Shown here piece after piece: positions 11,933 to 25,210 of a DNA stretch of 64,000 nucleotides (position 1 is the first letter of the stretch; each line of letters begins with the position of its first letter). The notes beneath the pieces were generated by a model. It was not told where the DNA came from and made no database searches. It saw only the letters and a program-made list of their open reading frames with translations. Origin of the DNA: Tillus elongatus. Taxonomy: Eukaryota > Arthropoda > Insecta > Coleoptera > Cleridae. The position numbers were made by a program, and so were the translations under genes. Location of the stretch: contig OZ023269.1 of the NCBI GenBank assembly GCA_964006375.1, forward strand, positions 66,100,529-66,164,528, given 5' to 3'.

Positions 11933-12006
<74 letters not shown>
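11933..12006. repeat. (TA)n microsatellite, right flank of the BEL insertion
   Basis: 37 TA units. With 5052-5168 it probably formed one tract before insertion. Confidence 0.97.
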
Positions 12007-12011
<5 letters not shown>

Positions 12012-12056
12012 TACGCACATAATCGATTTTTTATGTTGCTATTTTTTTTTTGATTC
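12007..12056. repeat. Right arm of the inverted repeat split by BEL
   Basis: Reverse complement of about 4995-5051 (ATACGCACATAATCGA, TTATGTTGCT). Confidence 0.75.
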
Positions 12057-12139
12057 TTATTAAGGTTATAACCGTGACGCAGAAGCCGCACTCTGAATAC
12101 CTATAAACCATCGTATGGGTAGTCTAAGATTTGGCTTAG

Positions 12140-12216
12140 CAGTATCGATGGTCCAGTGGTAAGGACGTGTGCCTCTGGACCCAAAGTTCCTGGCTTCGAT
12201 TCCCAGCAGAAGCGTC
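12140..12216 (+). ncRNA. tRNA-derived SINE-like segment
   Basis: A tRNA-like stretch with an A-box-like TGGTCCAGTGG (12149-12159), an anticodon-loop-like CCTCTGGAC, and a B-box-like GGCTTCGATTCC (12192-12203) at tRNA-like spacing. These are the RNA polymerase III promoter elements of tRNAs and of the SINEs derived from them. The acceptor stem does not pair convincingly, so I do not call a functional tRNA. The SINE body probably runs on past 12216. Its 3' limit is not visible to me. Confidence 0.6.
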
Positions 12217-14278
<2,062 letters not shown>

Positions 14279-15014
14279 ATCACACCGATAACTCAAAAAA
14301 TAATGGATCGATTTTGACTAAATTTGGTGAATACCTACCTTTTGCAACTGGCTTGGATAAGTTCGTTAGCCAAAAAAATCGGCCGAGGTTTTTGCGGAAA
14401 ATTTTGTGTTTTCTTTCGAAAAAAATTTATATCTTCGGAAATAACACAGTAAGGGCAACCAAATTTGGTACACAGGTTTATAGCACTATAGGTAACCTAC
14501 CAAAATTTAACTCTGTAGGTCAGAAGACAAAAAAGTTACAGACATTGAACGAAAGATAAATTAGGGGTTTCCTCAAAACGTCAAAGTCGCGATTTAAAAC
14601 CTCAAAATTGGCAACATTTAGGCAAATAACTTGAATCTAATACGGGCTATGGAAAGAAAATGTCTCATGGTCCTTCATTTTACTAAAATATTTCCAGAAA
14701 ATTCATTTTAAATAGACCCTTTGTCTGATGCTTGGCAGTAGTCTTAGTATCGTTTAATGGTATATTATTTGTGCCGAATTTTCGTAAAAAATTAATAAAG
14801 CTCAATATATCCGTTATTATACAAGTAATGAAAATATATATATAAATTATAGGGTGTCTTGAGCTACATCTTAAAAATTATTTCTACAATCACAGGCTGG
14901 CCCATAAGTCGTTGGTGATACAATTTTACTTTTTTTTTTAGTCGAACACGCCTTGTGTTATTGCATTTTTGCATTTTCCATCGAAATATAATGCATGTTT
15001 GTAAGAAAAGAAAT
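14279..15014. repeat. Right arm and body of the microsatellite-bearing repeat family (copy)
   Basis: TATCACACCGATAACTC, GGATCGATTTTGAC and GATAAGTTCGTTAGCC match 1706 onward, and the body matches to the following MITE. The same order of repeat body then MITE occurs at 1706-2816, so the two units were copied together. Confidence 0.8.
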
Positions 15015-15329
15015 TCTGGACGCAGCAAGTGCGTTATGGTAGCGAATTTTGATTAAACGCTTTATATTTGAAAAGCTCAATTTGCTATTAACCTAAAAGG
15101 TTGACCAAGAAAAGGTTTTTTTCAGGCACACTTTAAGTTTACTTTCGGAAATTTTTGTACATTTTCAAACAATAAAGTTATTTTGATGAAACATGGCACA
15201 TTGTTTTTACTATATAGGTTATACTGGTAACCACATTTGATACCTGCTTTCTTAAAAAGAAAACACATATTTGCTATTAAAAACATTTTAATGAAAATTC
15301 ACTACCATAACGCACTTGCTGCATCCAGA
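15015..15329. mobile_element. MITE with ~35-bp TIRs (copy 2)
   Basis: Same termini (TCTGGACGCAGC...GCATCCAGA) and interior as 2494-2816, with scattered differences. Non-coding. Confidence 0.85.
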
Positions 15330-15331
15330 CT

Positions 15332-15665
<334 letters not shown>

Positions 15666-15980
15666 AGGTTTACGATATAAAAAGTAAACTATACAATAAC
15701 ATTTATATTTCTATGTTATAAGCAACGAGGTTGTAGGTGTTAGAGGTAACCAAGCTGAGTATGTAGCCTCTCGATTTCCCACTCTAGTCACCCTCCAATC
15801 ACAAACAAAATTTTGAATAACGCGCTAATGTGTTTTGTTTTGATTCGCTCCCCCAATCTCCTCTTGAAGTTGTTGTCAGCTGTCAACAAGTGTTTGAAGT
15901 GTTTGTTGAATTGCGATTTGAGGTTATCTTGTGTGTTTTGCCTTTTTTTAGCACTGTTTTAAGAGTGTAAAAGTTAAAAA

Positions 15981-16545
15981 ATGCCAAGGTGTATTGTGAA
16001 AAACTGTATGTACAATAAAAGTGCCAATTATGAAAAGGATAAAGCAACTGTGTATTTATTTCGGTAAGTTTACAAATCTTTGGTTTCCTTGTTTGGCTCC
16101 AAATTGTTTATTGATTTTCACAGGTCCCTATTTACACATTATTGTATTGCTTTTGTTAAATCTTTAGCAATTATTATTGTAAATTGTTTTTATAAAAAAT
16201 AAAATCTTAATGCATTATTTATTGAATATTTGTAGTGAAATCAAGCATTTTGTTCGGCAATTATTACTTTAATTATATGTATTTACCTATGTAGTTCCAT
16301 TATAAACTTAATAAAAAGCAGAATAGTTTTATTTTATCTATTACTGCATCTTTGTAGAGGTTAAGTCACTGATAAAGTATATTATTCGAGATATTATTTT
16401 CAGATTTCCCAAAGCTGGTGAAAGATACGAGGCTTGGAAACAAGCACAAAATTTAAGGAATGAAAATATTTTTATGAACTTAAATGTGAGCGATTTACAT
16501 TTTACCGAAGAATCTTACGATTTAGAAAAATCACTATGCTACTAA
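15981..16545 (+). pseudogene. P element THAP-domain exons
   Basis: Exon 1 (15981-16063) starts MPRCIVKNC, with the first zinc Cys pair in C-x4-C spacing, and ends at a GTAAGT donor. Exon 2 (from 16404, after TTTTCAG) encodes FPKAGERYEAWKQA with the conserved Trp and then NVSDLHFTEESY. In functional THAP domains the third ligand is a cysteine just before the LHF histidine segment; here that place holds serine (VSDLHF), so the zinc site is probably lost. TAA at 16543-16545 ends the frame, far short of a complete transposase. The domain would bind the element ends. Confidence 0.85.
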
Positions 16546-16611
16546 TTACATTCACGAAATATATTGTTATGATGTGTATCGTAATTTAATTAGCTTTGCA
16601 AATTTACATTA

Positions 16612-16907
16612 ATGGTATGCGTTTCAAATTTATTTATGCAAGTAACAAACAAGCTATCAACACAAGTCATTTTTGTGGAGCAGCCAATGAATGATATAAC
16701 TGCTATCAATGTGCCACTTGTAGCTGACCCGTCAACTAGTACTTGTACTGGTAGTGATGTCCCTGTAATGGATTATTTTCGACCATCAACAGGTTCTGGT
16801 TTCTATGAAGAGAAAACTATTGTAGATGTACCACAAAGATCTTTAGTAGTTCAGGGTTTGTCGAAACGAAAACACCTTCAATGCCTCCCACTTTCAAGAA
16901 CATGTTG
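16612..16907 (+). pseudogene. P element linker exon
   Basis: Frame with VEQPMNDITAINVPL and a Ser/Thr-rich segment. It ends at a GTGAGT donor (16908) and joins in phase to the exon at 19673 through a different frame (TPSMPPTFKNML before the junction), so there is a frameshift around 16850. Low-complexity linkers of this kind lie between THAP and coiled coil in P-type transposases. The call depends mainly on position and the splice junction. Confidence 0.6.
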
Positions 16908-17007
16908 GTGAGTAAAACTCAGTTTTTGCTGTTTGTGAAATCAGTATACTTTAAATAAAAATTACCTATGTTATTCGACCACATTTTATGTGGTGCTTAA
17001 GTTTGTA

Positions 17008-19533
17008 CAGTGTGTCCCAAACGGGATGGGAATATATTGCTATCTCCGTTATTATTAGAGATAGGGAGACGGTTAAATCAGCAATGTTTTGTATAATTTC
17101 ATGCTCGTTTCAAATATGACTTGTATTTTGCCCTGCCTCTTTTCGTTTTCGAGTTATTTTGAAAAAAACAAAATTTGTCGATTTCTTTTTTCTTCAATAT
17201 CTAAGTAGGCGTTGATCTGACATGTCTAACTTGCACATTATCAGGACACTTTTTATAGACTTCTACTTTTAACATAATTTTCTGTGACGATTCACGATAA
17301 AAAAATAGGAACTTTGAGCACACCAATGAATCGGCCCATTATTACAAATGATATTTTACATTACAACATTATCCTAAAAAATTGTTATAATTTAATTAAA
17401 TAGGTAAAACTAGTAAATAACTAAATTTACTAACAGAACTCAATAAAAAGCAGATTAATGATTTACGAAGACGCTTGAAAATTGTTTGATTTTTAAACAT
17501 AAGTCAACTGAAAAACAACAGAAGAAAGGTGGCTATGGATATAATACTATCGTGACAATTAAGAATACTGTCATTCTGAATTATCTGAACAATTTGAGGT
17601 GTATTTAACACGTTGCTTAAAATTTTGTACTAAATAGTTTGTTTCCTGTTTATTTTAAATATTGTTCAACAATATGTTCAGTAATGAAGAATTTTTTGAC
17701 ATGTTGGAATGTTATATTCGTTCTAACCGAAATACCGAGGCAGCTGCAAATTGAAATCAAAACAACTACCCAGAAAGACGACAACCAAACACCAGAATAT
17801 TTCGCAGGATAGTGACCAATCTATTGAACGACGGTAGCTTCTACACAAAGAAACTACCAATGCCGAGAGATGAAGAAAGAAATAATGCCGTTTTACAGGT
17901 TTCAAACGAAAACCATCCGCAATCTGTTCGGTTTTATGCTGAACAAATTGACGTTATAAAAAGTACGGTACACAGTGTATTAAAACAAAGTCAGTACCAT
18001 CCAGACAAACCTACAATTGTACAAGGCTTAAATGTTGACGATTACCCTGAGAGACTTCAATTCTGCAGATGGTATCAAGGACAATGTCAGCAGGATGAAA
18101 TTTTTCATTTGAAAATAATATGGACTGATGAATCCAGATTTACAAATTGTGGTGTGTATAATCGCTATAATAGGCATTATTGGTTAAATGAAAATCTCCA
18201 TCTAAAGGAAGAAAGACGATTGCAAGACAGATTTGGTATTAATGTTTGGTGCGGCTTATTAGGTAAAAAACTGTTATTTTTATTTGTAGATTAGACAGTT
18301 AATTTTTAAAAATTCAGGTAACTTCATTGTTGGTCCGTCCTTTTTTGAAAATAATTTAACTGGGGAAAGGTATCTTAATCTATTGAGAAATGATATCTTA
18401 CCAACAATTAGAAGAGTTCATGATGATTTAGACGAGATTTGGTACCAACAAGGCGGTTGTCCAGCTCACAATGCTACGATCGTCAAATAATTTTTGTACC
18501 AAAATTTTAATAATCATGTCATTTGTAACAATGGGTCGGTTTATTAGTGTGCTCGAAGTCCTGATATAACACCCATGGATTTTTATTTTTGGGGTACTCT
18601 GAAGATTGTTGTGTATAAATTCGATCCACCACAAAATATCAATGAATTACGAAACAGAATCACGGAAGCTATAAATCATATTAACCAAAACGCCGTCACC
18701 AGAGTTTGCAGGCATGTTTCAAAAAGGTGTATAAAGTGCATTGAACAAAACGGTGGCGATATTGAACAATTTTCTATTTAGTGTATTTTTAAGTTTCTAT
18801 TTTATTATTTGTTGAATTCCGTTTCTAATTGTGTTGCTTTGTGGAGTTTAAGTTTCTATTTGTTATTGCCAGGTTTCATTATTAAAGAGTTTCACATAAT
18901 ATTACCTAGCATTATTACCTAATTAAGTATTGTAAATTAAATCACAATATTTTTTTATCGTGAATCATTACGGCAAATTATGTTACAAGTAGAAGTCTAT
19001 TGTTAAACTCCATGGCCTACTGCTTTTTGAACACTTTTTGTTGTCAGTTGTTTTCTGGTATTGGATTTCATAGCCTACTATCCTCAAAACGGTTTTTCTC
19101 AGAATTGTCAGTGCAATTACAATACTTCTTAAGCATGTTGTGTATCATTGGAAAGCTCTTTTCACAGGCTATCACACGAGAAAAAAATCCAATATGGCTG
19201 CCATAATAAAAACAGACCTTGATACATGTAGCTCAAAAACAAATAGCAATCCAAAGTTGAGAATAGCTCAAAAAGAATACTCTGTAAAAAGTGTCCTGAT
19301 AATGTGCAAGTCTTAGACATGTCAGATCAACACCTACTTAGATATTGAAGAAAAAAGAAATCGACAAATTTTGTTTTTTTCAAAATAACTCGAAAATGAA
19401 AAGAGGCAGGGCAAAATACAAGTCATATTTGGAACGGGCATGAAATTCTACAAAACATTGCTTATTTAACTGTCTCCCTATATATAATAATAACGGAGAT
19501 AGCAATACATTCCCATCCAGTTTGGGACACACA
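17008..19533 (+). mobile_element. Tc1/mariner-like element with TIRs over 250 bp
   Basis: The left end CAGTGTGTCCCAAACGGG preceded by TA, and the right end AGTTTGGGACACAC, are inverted copies. The arms pair over about 255 bp (17008-17263 with 19274-19533). A further ~55-bp inverted match (17256-17310 with 18948-19003) is displaced by ~270 bp inserted in the right arm. A transposase pseudogene lies between. The right tip has run into a CA repeat, so the TA duplication cannot be confirmed. It sits inside an intron of the P element. Confidence 0.88.
17674..18781 (+). pseudogene. Tc1/mariner-type transposase (DUF4817 + DDE), inactivated
   Basis: From MFSNEEFFDMLECYI, an HTH region with RRQPNTRIFRRIV, then the DDE core: IIWTDESRFTN (first Asp), RFGINVWCGLL, YQQGGCPAHNATIV, and DITPMDFYFWGTLK (third acidic position). 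The second catalytic site reads GGCPAHN where active members have an aspartate (DGAPAHN type), so catalysis should be lost. There is a stop near codon 27 (within AAAN-NQN), a frameshift near 18290 and stops around 18488 and 18545. It would have mobilised the surrounding long-TIR element. Confidence 0.85.
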
Positions 19534-19672
19534 CACACACATGATTAAATAAGTTAGAAACGAGTGCAATTTATCTCAACCACTATTAATCAAAATGTGT
19601 TGTTGGAAATTTTGTTTGTATATTCATTTTACTTGAGCAAATAAATGTTTTATCATTGAACATTTTTTATAG

Positions 19673-20011
19673 GTTGTTACACCACGCAAACATAAACTGA
19701 AGAAGCAGTTATTCGATGCACGAAAAAAAAGTAAATGGCTTAGCAGTAGTGTCCATCATTATAAGAAGAGAACAGCAACCCTTGCGAATATAATCAAACA
19801 ACTAAAAGGTAAAGTAACCGACGAAACATTGGAAACATTAATGCAAATAGGACGTAAAGAAGAATTTTTACAAACAAAATTAGGTCGGAAACATAAGTAT
19901 GAAAAGCAACTTAAAGCTGTTTCTTTAACACTGCATTATTACTCTCCCAAAGCTTACAGTTTTGTGAGAAACACATTTAACTCTGCTCTTCCTCATCTAA
20001 AAATTATCTAG
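19673..20011 (+). pseudogene. P element coiled-coil/N-terminal core exon
   Basis: After an ATAG acceptor the frame reads VVTPRKHKLKKQLF, a Lys/Leu-rich helix (LANIIKQLKGKV) and LHYYSPKAYSFVRNTFN, which matches the YSPKAY-V-R segment of THAP9/P transposases just before the catalytic core. It ends in a stop at 20009-20011 where the core should continue. Confidence 0.88.
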
Positions 20012-20028
20012 ATGGTATCAAAGCGTTA

Positions 20029-20535
20029 ATGGGGAAGCTGGTTTTACGTCAGAGGTTGTTCAACTTATTAAAGTCAAAATCAGAAAATACAGATGGAAAA
20101 CTTGCATGTTCTTTAGTCATAGATGAGATGGCAATTCGCCAACATATAAAATGGGATGGGGTAAAATATTATGGGTCTGTAGATTTCGGTACAAATCTTG
20201 AAACTGATTGTAACCCTGTAGCCAAAGAAACTCTTGTTTTTATGCTTGTTAGCATTAATCAATCATGGAAGCTTCCTCGGATATGTTTTAATCGGCTCGT
20301 TCCTTAAAGAGCTTTGGTATTGCAGTGTTTACCGCTGATAAATGAGTCAGGCATATACTTGATCTCAATAACTTTTGATGGGGCAACAAATAATAGAACG
20401 TTAGCAAAAGAACTTGGCTGCAATTTTAATTGGAGGACCATTAACCATATGTTTGTTGATCCTGGTTCAGGTAGGAAAATTGCAGTCTTTTTTGATCCAT
20501 CGTATGATCAAACTGATAAGAAACACTTTAGGTGA
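20029..20535 (+). pseudogene. P element catalytic-core blocks
   Basis: Two frames in series. The first has CSLVIDEMAIRQHIKWDG (the first catalytic Asp in IDEM) and VDFGTNLETD, LVFMLVSINQSWKLP. The second has ISITFDGATNNRTLAKELGC and VFFDPSYDQTDKKHF, corresponding to the second acidic region of the RNase H-like fold. In THAP9 and P the FFDP segment is followed by H-x-x-K/L-x-R. A frameshift near 20300 and a stop at 20533 break it. Confidence 0.88.
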
Positions 20536-21655
20536 TAAAAAATAATTATTGATCAGAATAGGGAAAATATAAAGTGGGATCATTTAGTAAAATTACATGA
20601 GTTACAGGATCAGGAGGGCGTTCATTTCTCAAATAAATTAAGAAAATGGCATATATTTGATACAAACCAAAAAATGTAGGTTAGGTGGCACATTCATTGT
20701 AATATTGCAATGAAGTTTTACATCTTGAAGAGTGCAAAGAATGTGAGGGAACTGTGAAATTTATCCGGCTTATAAACAATTTATTTGATATTCTTAATTC
20801 CAGAAATTTAAACAATTATGATTTTAAGAAAGCAATAATTGCAGAAAATTTTGAAAACATTATTGTATTTTTAGGTGAGTTATCAGAATAATTTAACGTC
20901 TCTTAGAATAATTGATGTACCACTTCTGTGAGAGTGGTCGAAAAATGGGTATAATTGGCTTTTTATTTTGCATACAAAGTATGTAATTTATTTATAAAAG
21001 TTGAATTGTCGACAATAATTTGTTGCTGTATTTTCCCACTTACAAAATTAGTCAGGATCATATTGAGTTATTTTTTTGGCAAATTAGATCCATGGGAGGC
21101 TATAGCATTAACCCATCAGCAAAACAATTTAAAACTGCATATAAAAAGATGACCTTGAATTAAAAGATCCATTTAAAGGAAATTGTATCCCCTTGGAAGC
21201 AATTCCTATTCTGTCTCCCATTGAGGTAATTAATAAAACTTCTGAACTAGAACGAATATCTCAAGAACCAGATCAAAACATAAGTCAAATAGATAATTTT
21301 GATGAGAACGCAGTTCTTCAAATATCAGATATCAATACGCCAGAGTTTAAAAAAGAAGTCTTGACATATATATCTGGCTATGTAGTAAGGAAAACAACAA
21401 AAGTTCTGAGATGTGAAGAATGTGCAGGTGAACTTGTTGGGGAGAGGTCTGCGTTATTAACATTATTTATAGATCGGAAAGATAAAGGTCAACTCCTCAC
21501 ACCCATCTGAAGATGTAATATCTATTTGCACTGTTGCAGAAAAAGTTCTTCAAGTATACTTAAATGAATCTGCGGCGATCGTAAATGTGAAGGAAATAAT
21601 ATTGAAAACTATAATAAACCAAAACACTAATCAATTATTTGAAATAATCTAATAG
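20536..21655 (+). pseudogene. P element GTP-binding/insertion and C-terminal blocks
   Basis: Fragments in several frames, including LVKLHELQDQEGVHFSNKL (20580-20640), INNLFDILNSRNLNNYDFKK (around 20775-20830), and at 21193-21510 a frame with LTYISGYVVRKTTKVLRCEE followed by CAGELVG, which is the zinc-like C-terminal motif of THAP9-type proteins. A last piece, TVAEKVLQVYLNES, follows a stop. About 21650 the element stops at a TA tract. Confidence 0.78.
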
Positions 21656-21660
21656 TGTTA

Positions 21661-21664
<4 letters not shown>

Positions 21665-21738
<74 letters not shown>
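21665..21738. repeat. (TA)n microsatellite
   Basis: 37 TA units separating the P-element remnant from the R1-type LINE fragment. Confidence 0.97.
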
Positions 21739-21740
<2 letters not shown>

Positions 21741-21741
<1 letters not shown>

Positions 21742-22790
21742 GGGCGACTCTTGCATGCCCTATTACTGCTCCCTCTCTGCACCAGTTTCCTGAGTCTCGC
21801 ATTCTAAGATTGTGACGCCATAGCCTCCCTTCTGATACAGATGGGAAGCGGTGGCAGCATCAACAGAACCTCTAGCGCGGCTGAGGGTGTCGTCCTCATA
21901 GCGCTTGTGATACCTAGGATTGCCAGCCTTTGGAGTTTGGCCAGCTTCCTGCTGGTAGTTTGGTTCACACCAGACCAACGCCCCATAGAGGATTCTCGGC
22001 CTGGCGATCGCAGTGTAGATCCAATGAAGGATCCGAGGATTAAGTCCCCAGGTCCTCCCTATCACAGAACGCAGCTGCCAGAGGGTCGCTACTCCCTTCC
22101 TCACTACTTGTTCTATTTGCGACCCCCCATGTTAGTTTGGGGTCCAGGATCACCCCCAGATATTTGACCTCCCGCACTAAAGCTAAAGGTTTTCCAAACA
22201 TCACGGGCGCCCTGAACCCCTCTACCTTCCTCTTCTTGGTAAATGTCACAGCATGGAGCGCCGTTTCCGTGGTACGCGTGCTGACCTTTATGGAAGGGGT
22301 GATCCTTTAGGATCCCTCCGAACATAAACCTATCTACTATTTTTTCTAATGCCTTAAGCAGGAATGATGTAAGGCTGATTAGCCTGTACGCCTTGGCCAA
22401 CGTGTAGTCCTCCCTTCCCGGCTTGGGAATGAAAACCCCCCTAACCCGGCGCCAAGCCTTTGTGACGTAGCCCCACGCCAGGCTGGCCCGGAAAACCTCC
22501 CTTATGTTGGGAAGCAGTATATCCAGGCCTCTCCGGAGCAGGGCCGGAAAAATCCCATCACAGCCTGAGGACTTGAAAGGAGTGAACTCGCCCACCGCCC
22601 AGGCTATAGAGCCATCCGTGACCACCCCCTCTGCCAGCTACCAGTCCGCATTCGGGACCGTCCACTGGCCCAGGTCGGCAGCCCCTGTGACGGCTCCACT
22701 GCTCGCGAGGTGAACTTCGGCGAGATGACACATGGTCTCCTCACCGGTGCTTGTCCAGCTCCCGTCCGGTTTCTTAAAAACCCGACCTAA
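21741..22790 (-). pseudogene. R1/LOA-type LINE ORF2 fragment with internal RT deletion
   Basis: On the minus strand from 22790: GSWTSTGEETMCHLAEVHL, KSSGCDGIFPALLRRGLDI, RGVFIPKPGRED, and AYRLISLTSFLLKALEKIVD, the N-terminal RT blocks. After HKGQHAYHG the sequence jumps to FTKKRKVEGF and VKYLGVILDPKLTWG, deleting the YADD active-site region. Downstream come ILYGALVW and, after a frameshift, TPSAALEVLLMLPPLPI, the thumb. It belongs to the same broad group as the LINE at 25.1-29.4 kb but to a different subfamily. It is truncated at both ends, at the TA tract on one side. Confidence 0.88.
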
Positions 22791-23133
22791 ATAAAAACGG
22801 TAAGAAATATTTCTTATTTCTTATTAAATTTAGGTACGTTTCCATTTTTTAAAGTAAATAATGTAATTTTTTCAAAAAAATTGTCATGTCCGGAACTGTT
22901 TTTTTTTTCATCATCATTTAAGTATTGAGCAGGTCTATGGAAAAACATCAGAAAAGTATGGTTGTCGTTTAAAAAAAACGTACAATGACGTCATCATTCA
23001 GAAATAGGTGACATCATAAATGTAATTTTTACGTAAAAGTTGGCAATTGAAAAGATAAAATTGACCTGTCCGAGCATTTTTCTAGAAAACTTCAATAAGG
23101 CATTTATTAATTATGTTCCCAACTTTATCATCA

Positions 23134-23135
<2 letters not shown>
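22791..23135. other. Non-coding stretch
   Basis: AT-rich, no gene or repeat family recognised. Confidence 0.45.
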
Positions 23136-23231
<96 letters not shown>

Positions 23232-23239
23232 ATGTATGT
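23136..23239. repeat. Compound (TA)n(GTAT)n microsatellite
   Basis: About 36 TA units, then GTAT units with a TATATG interruption. Confidence 0.96.
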
Positions 23240-23507
23240 TAAATGGCAGGTTTGGGGACAGTTTCACATAACTATCGTACATCGTACTTTATAGGGACAC
23301 TTGGTGTTTACGGGGACTGTCCCCATAAGATTATATGTCTTTCGTATTGGCGATTTGCATAATATGAGGTATTTTCTTTTTAATGTTTCTACACTAAAAT
23401 ATGTTTACAAATTAACTTTCATATATTATGGTGTTACCTCAATACTTATAATTTCCCTTTCACGTTAGCTTCCATCCAAGGCATGGGGCATTGGGTTCCC
23501 CAAAGTG

Positions 23508-23708
23508 TACTTATTCATAAAGCTGTTAATCTTATTACCTGACCTGACCTGAAGATCGTTTTGAACAAAGTTTGCGTCATCAGGGTGATTAATAAACTAA
23601 CCACTTGTTTATTCATACCTCGGATGACGCTAACTCTGTTAGCAAAACGATCGTCAGGTCAGAAAAATATGTTGTGTACTTATTAATAAAGCAATTATTA
23701 TCTTATTA
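23508..23708. repeat. Imperfect palindrome flanked by ~32-bp direct repeats
   Basis: CTGACCTGAAGATCGTTTTG ... TTTGCGTCATC (23543 on) pairs with GATGACGC ... AAAACGATCGTCAGGTCAG (ending near 23663). Outside this, TGTACTTATT-ATAAAGC and ATCTTATTA occur on both sides (23503-23540 and 23675-23708). This looks like a small fold-back insertion with a duplicated flank. Confidence 0.6.
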
Positions 23709-25123
23709 CATTTAATTACTAAAGCCACTTGCTGGACACTGACTATATATAAATGCTGGGTATCCAAGAAAAAAGGCTAGTGGATCACTATCTCTTAAAA
23801 AATTGTTTAAAAAGTAAAAATTTTCTTTGAAAGTGATTATTCATTGAAAGTATGAACATACTACTGCGGATTAAGCTAAAAGTTGCTATTTCATTTTTTT
23901 AATCGAATATTCCATATATTATCTACTGCTTTCTTAAATTTTACCTATTGAGATTTCAAGCTTATCTTCGTTTATATTTGACATTTCTAAAATTGACAAT
24001 TTTAAAAGCAAATTTTTTATAATTTCTAAGAGACGAAGTCAGTTTTTAAACAGTCTATATCTTCGCTAATTAAGGAGTTAGAAACAATCAAACTTACAGA
24101 TTTAGTTAAAGTATATTGATTTTTATAAAAAGGTAATCAGAAGTTTTAAGATGTTTCTATACGAAATGCTAAGTTTATATTATATAAAATAGTTGTGTCA
24201 TGACTTATCTTACAAAAAAAAGTTTTTGCAGAAGACACTATACATTTCGTCACACTTAAATCGCTCAAAGGGGGTAATATATGACATCTGATGTTGAAAG
24301 CACACAATGTCTTACATTGACGCATTGACTCTCCATCAGGAAAAAAAGGCCCTCCTAAATTATTTCCACAAGTTGGCACTTATGCGTTATTCCTGATTAC
24401 CCTCTTATTAAAATTCTTCCATTGACATGCAACTTTCTGTCTAGCTGATATTTGCTATGAAATTTATTATTTTAAATAGAACAATATAGGTAATGCATTT
24501 TAGATTTTACTAAACATTTGAGGAGACCTATAGGACGCAGAGAAATGATTAAAATGGCGGTTTTTAGGTCATTGAAGTTTTAATGGTATTTTCAGCAAAT
24601 GGAGTGATTTTTTGTAATAAAATCTTATAGCCACTGAAAAGAAAATAAACCAAATGAAGAATTGTGTTGCATAAAGTAACTTGTAGAAAAGAGTTTAATG
24701 TAGAAGCATAAAATGTCAATTATTGCATTAATATTACCAGGTGAAATCTCTTAGTTAAAACTTAGTAAAAATGTCATAATATTGAAGATACACTCTGTAT
24801 GATCAAGTTAATTTTAGAGTGCTTTTTCCTAAAGAAAGTATTTTTTAGTCGGGGTGTTAGCCTTTTAGTTTAAAGGCTTGCGGACCTAAAAATTACATCG
24901 TGGGTAAAACACGAAGGTTCATCAAAACCGTGTACCTATGAGACCAAATGAGTATTTGTTAAAAGTGGGTGCATTTTGAAAGGTGTATTTGTTATATTGT
25001 TAAATATTTGTAATTAAAAAGCACCCGATAGTAAGCTATTGTTTTCATTTGATATGAACCGGTATAACCATTTGAATGAAAACTTGCATACCCAATCTAA
25101 GTATTTATCACTAAAAAATTATC
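23709..25123. other. AT-rich stretch without recognisable genes
   Basis: Only short ORFs, none with family motifs. I see no inverted or tandem repeat of note. Confidence 0.5.
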
Positions 25124-25143
25124 GTTAGGTTAGGTTAGGTTAG
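25124..25143. repeat. (TTAGG)n-type array at the LINE 3' end
   Basis: Almost four units of the pentanucleotide that forms most insect telomeres, exactly at the 3' boundary of the R1/LOA-type LINE. Confidence 0.9.
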
Positions 25144-25210
25144 TTTGTGAGTGGTCCATATCGGTCCCTCCACCGCGACCATAAGGTCTATTGTGGCTCA
25201 CGCCTAATGT

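Larger units (their letters stand above)
15981..21655 (+). mobile_element. P element (THAP9-like), degenerate, with a nested mariner
   Basis: Exon-like blocks in transposase order: THAP DNA-binding domain (15981-16545), linker (16612-16907), coiled-coil region and catalytic core (19673-20900), and a C-terminal block (21190-21650). Two introns with consensus borders can be seen (16064-16403 and 16908-19672). The second contains the mariner element 17008-19533. Stops and frameshifts throughout make it a pseudogene. I did not find P-type terminal repeats. The right side is cut by a TA tract at 21665, beyond which an R1-type LINE fragment starts. Confidence 0.9.

Noticed and set aside
12140..12216. 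Functional tRNA gene
   Set aside because: A- and B-box-like motifs are present, but the acceptor stem does not pair and the T-arm core is off consensus. A SINE origin is more likely.
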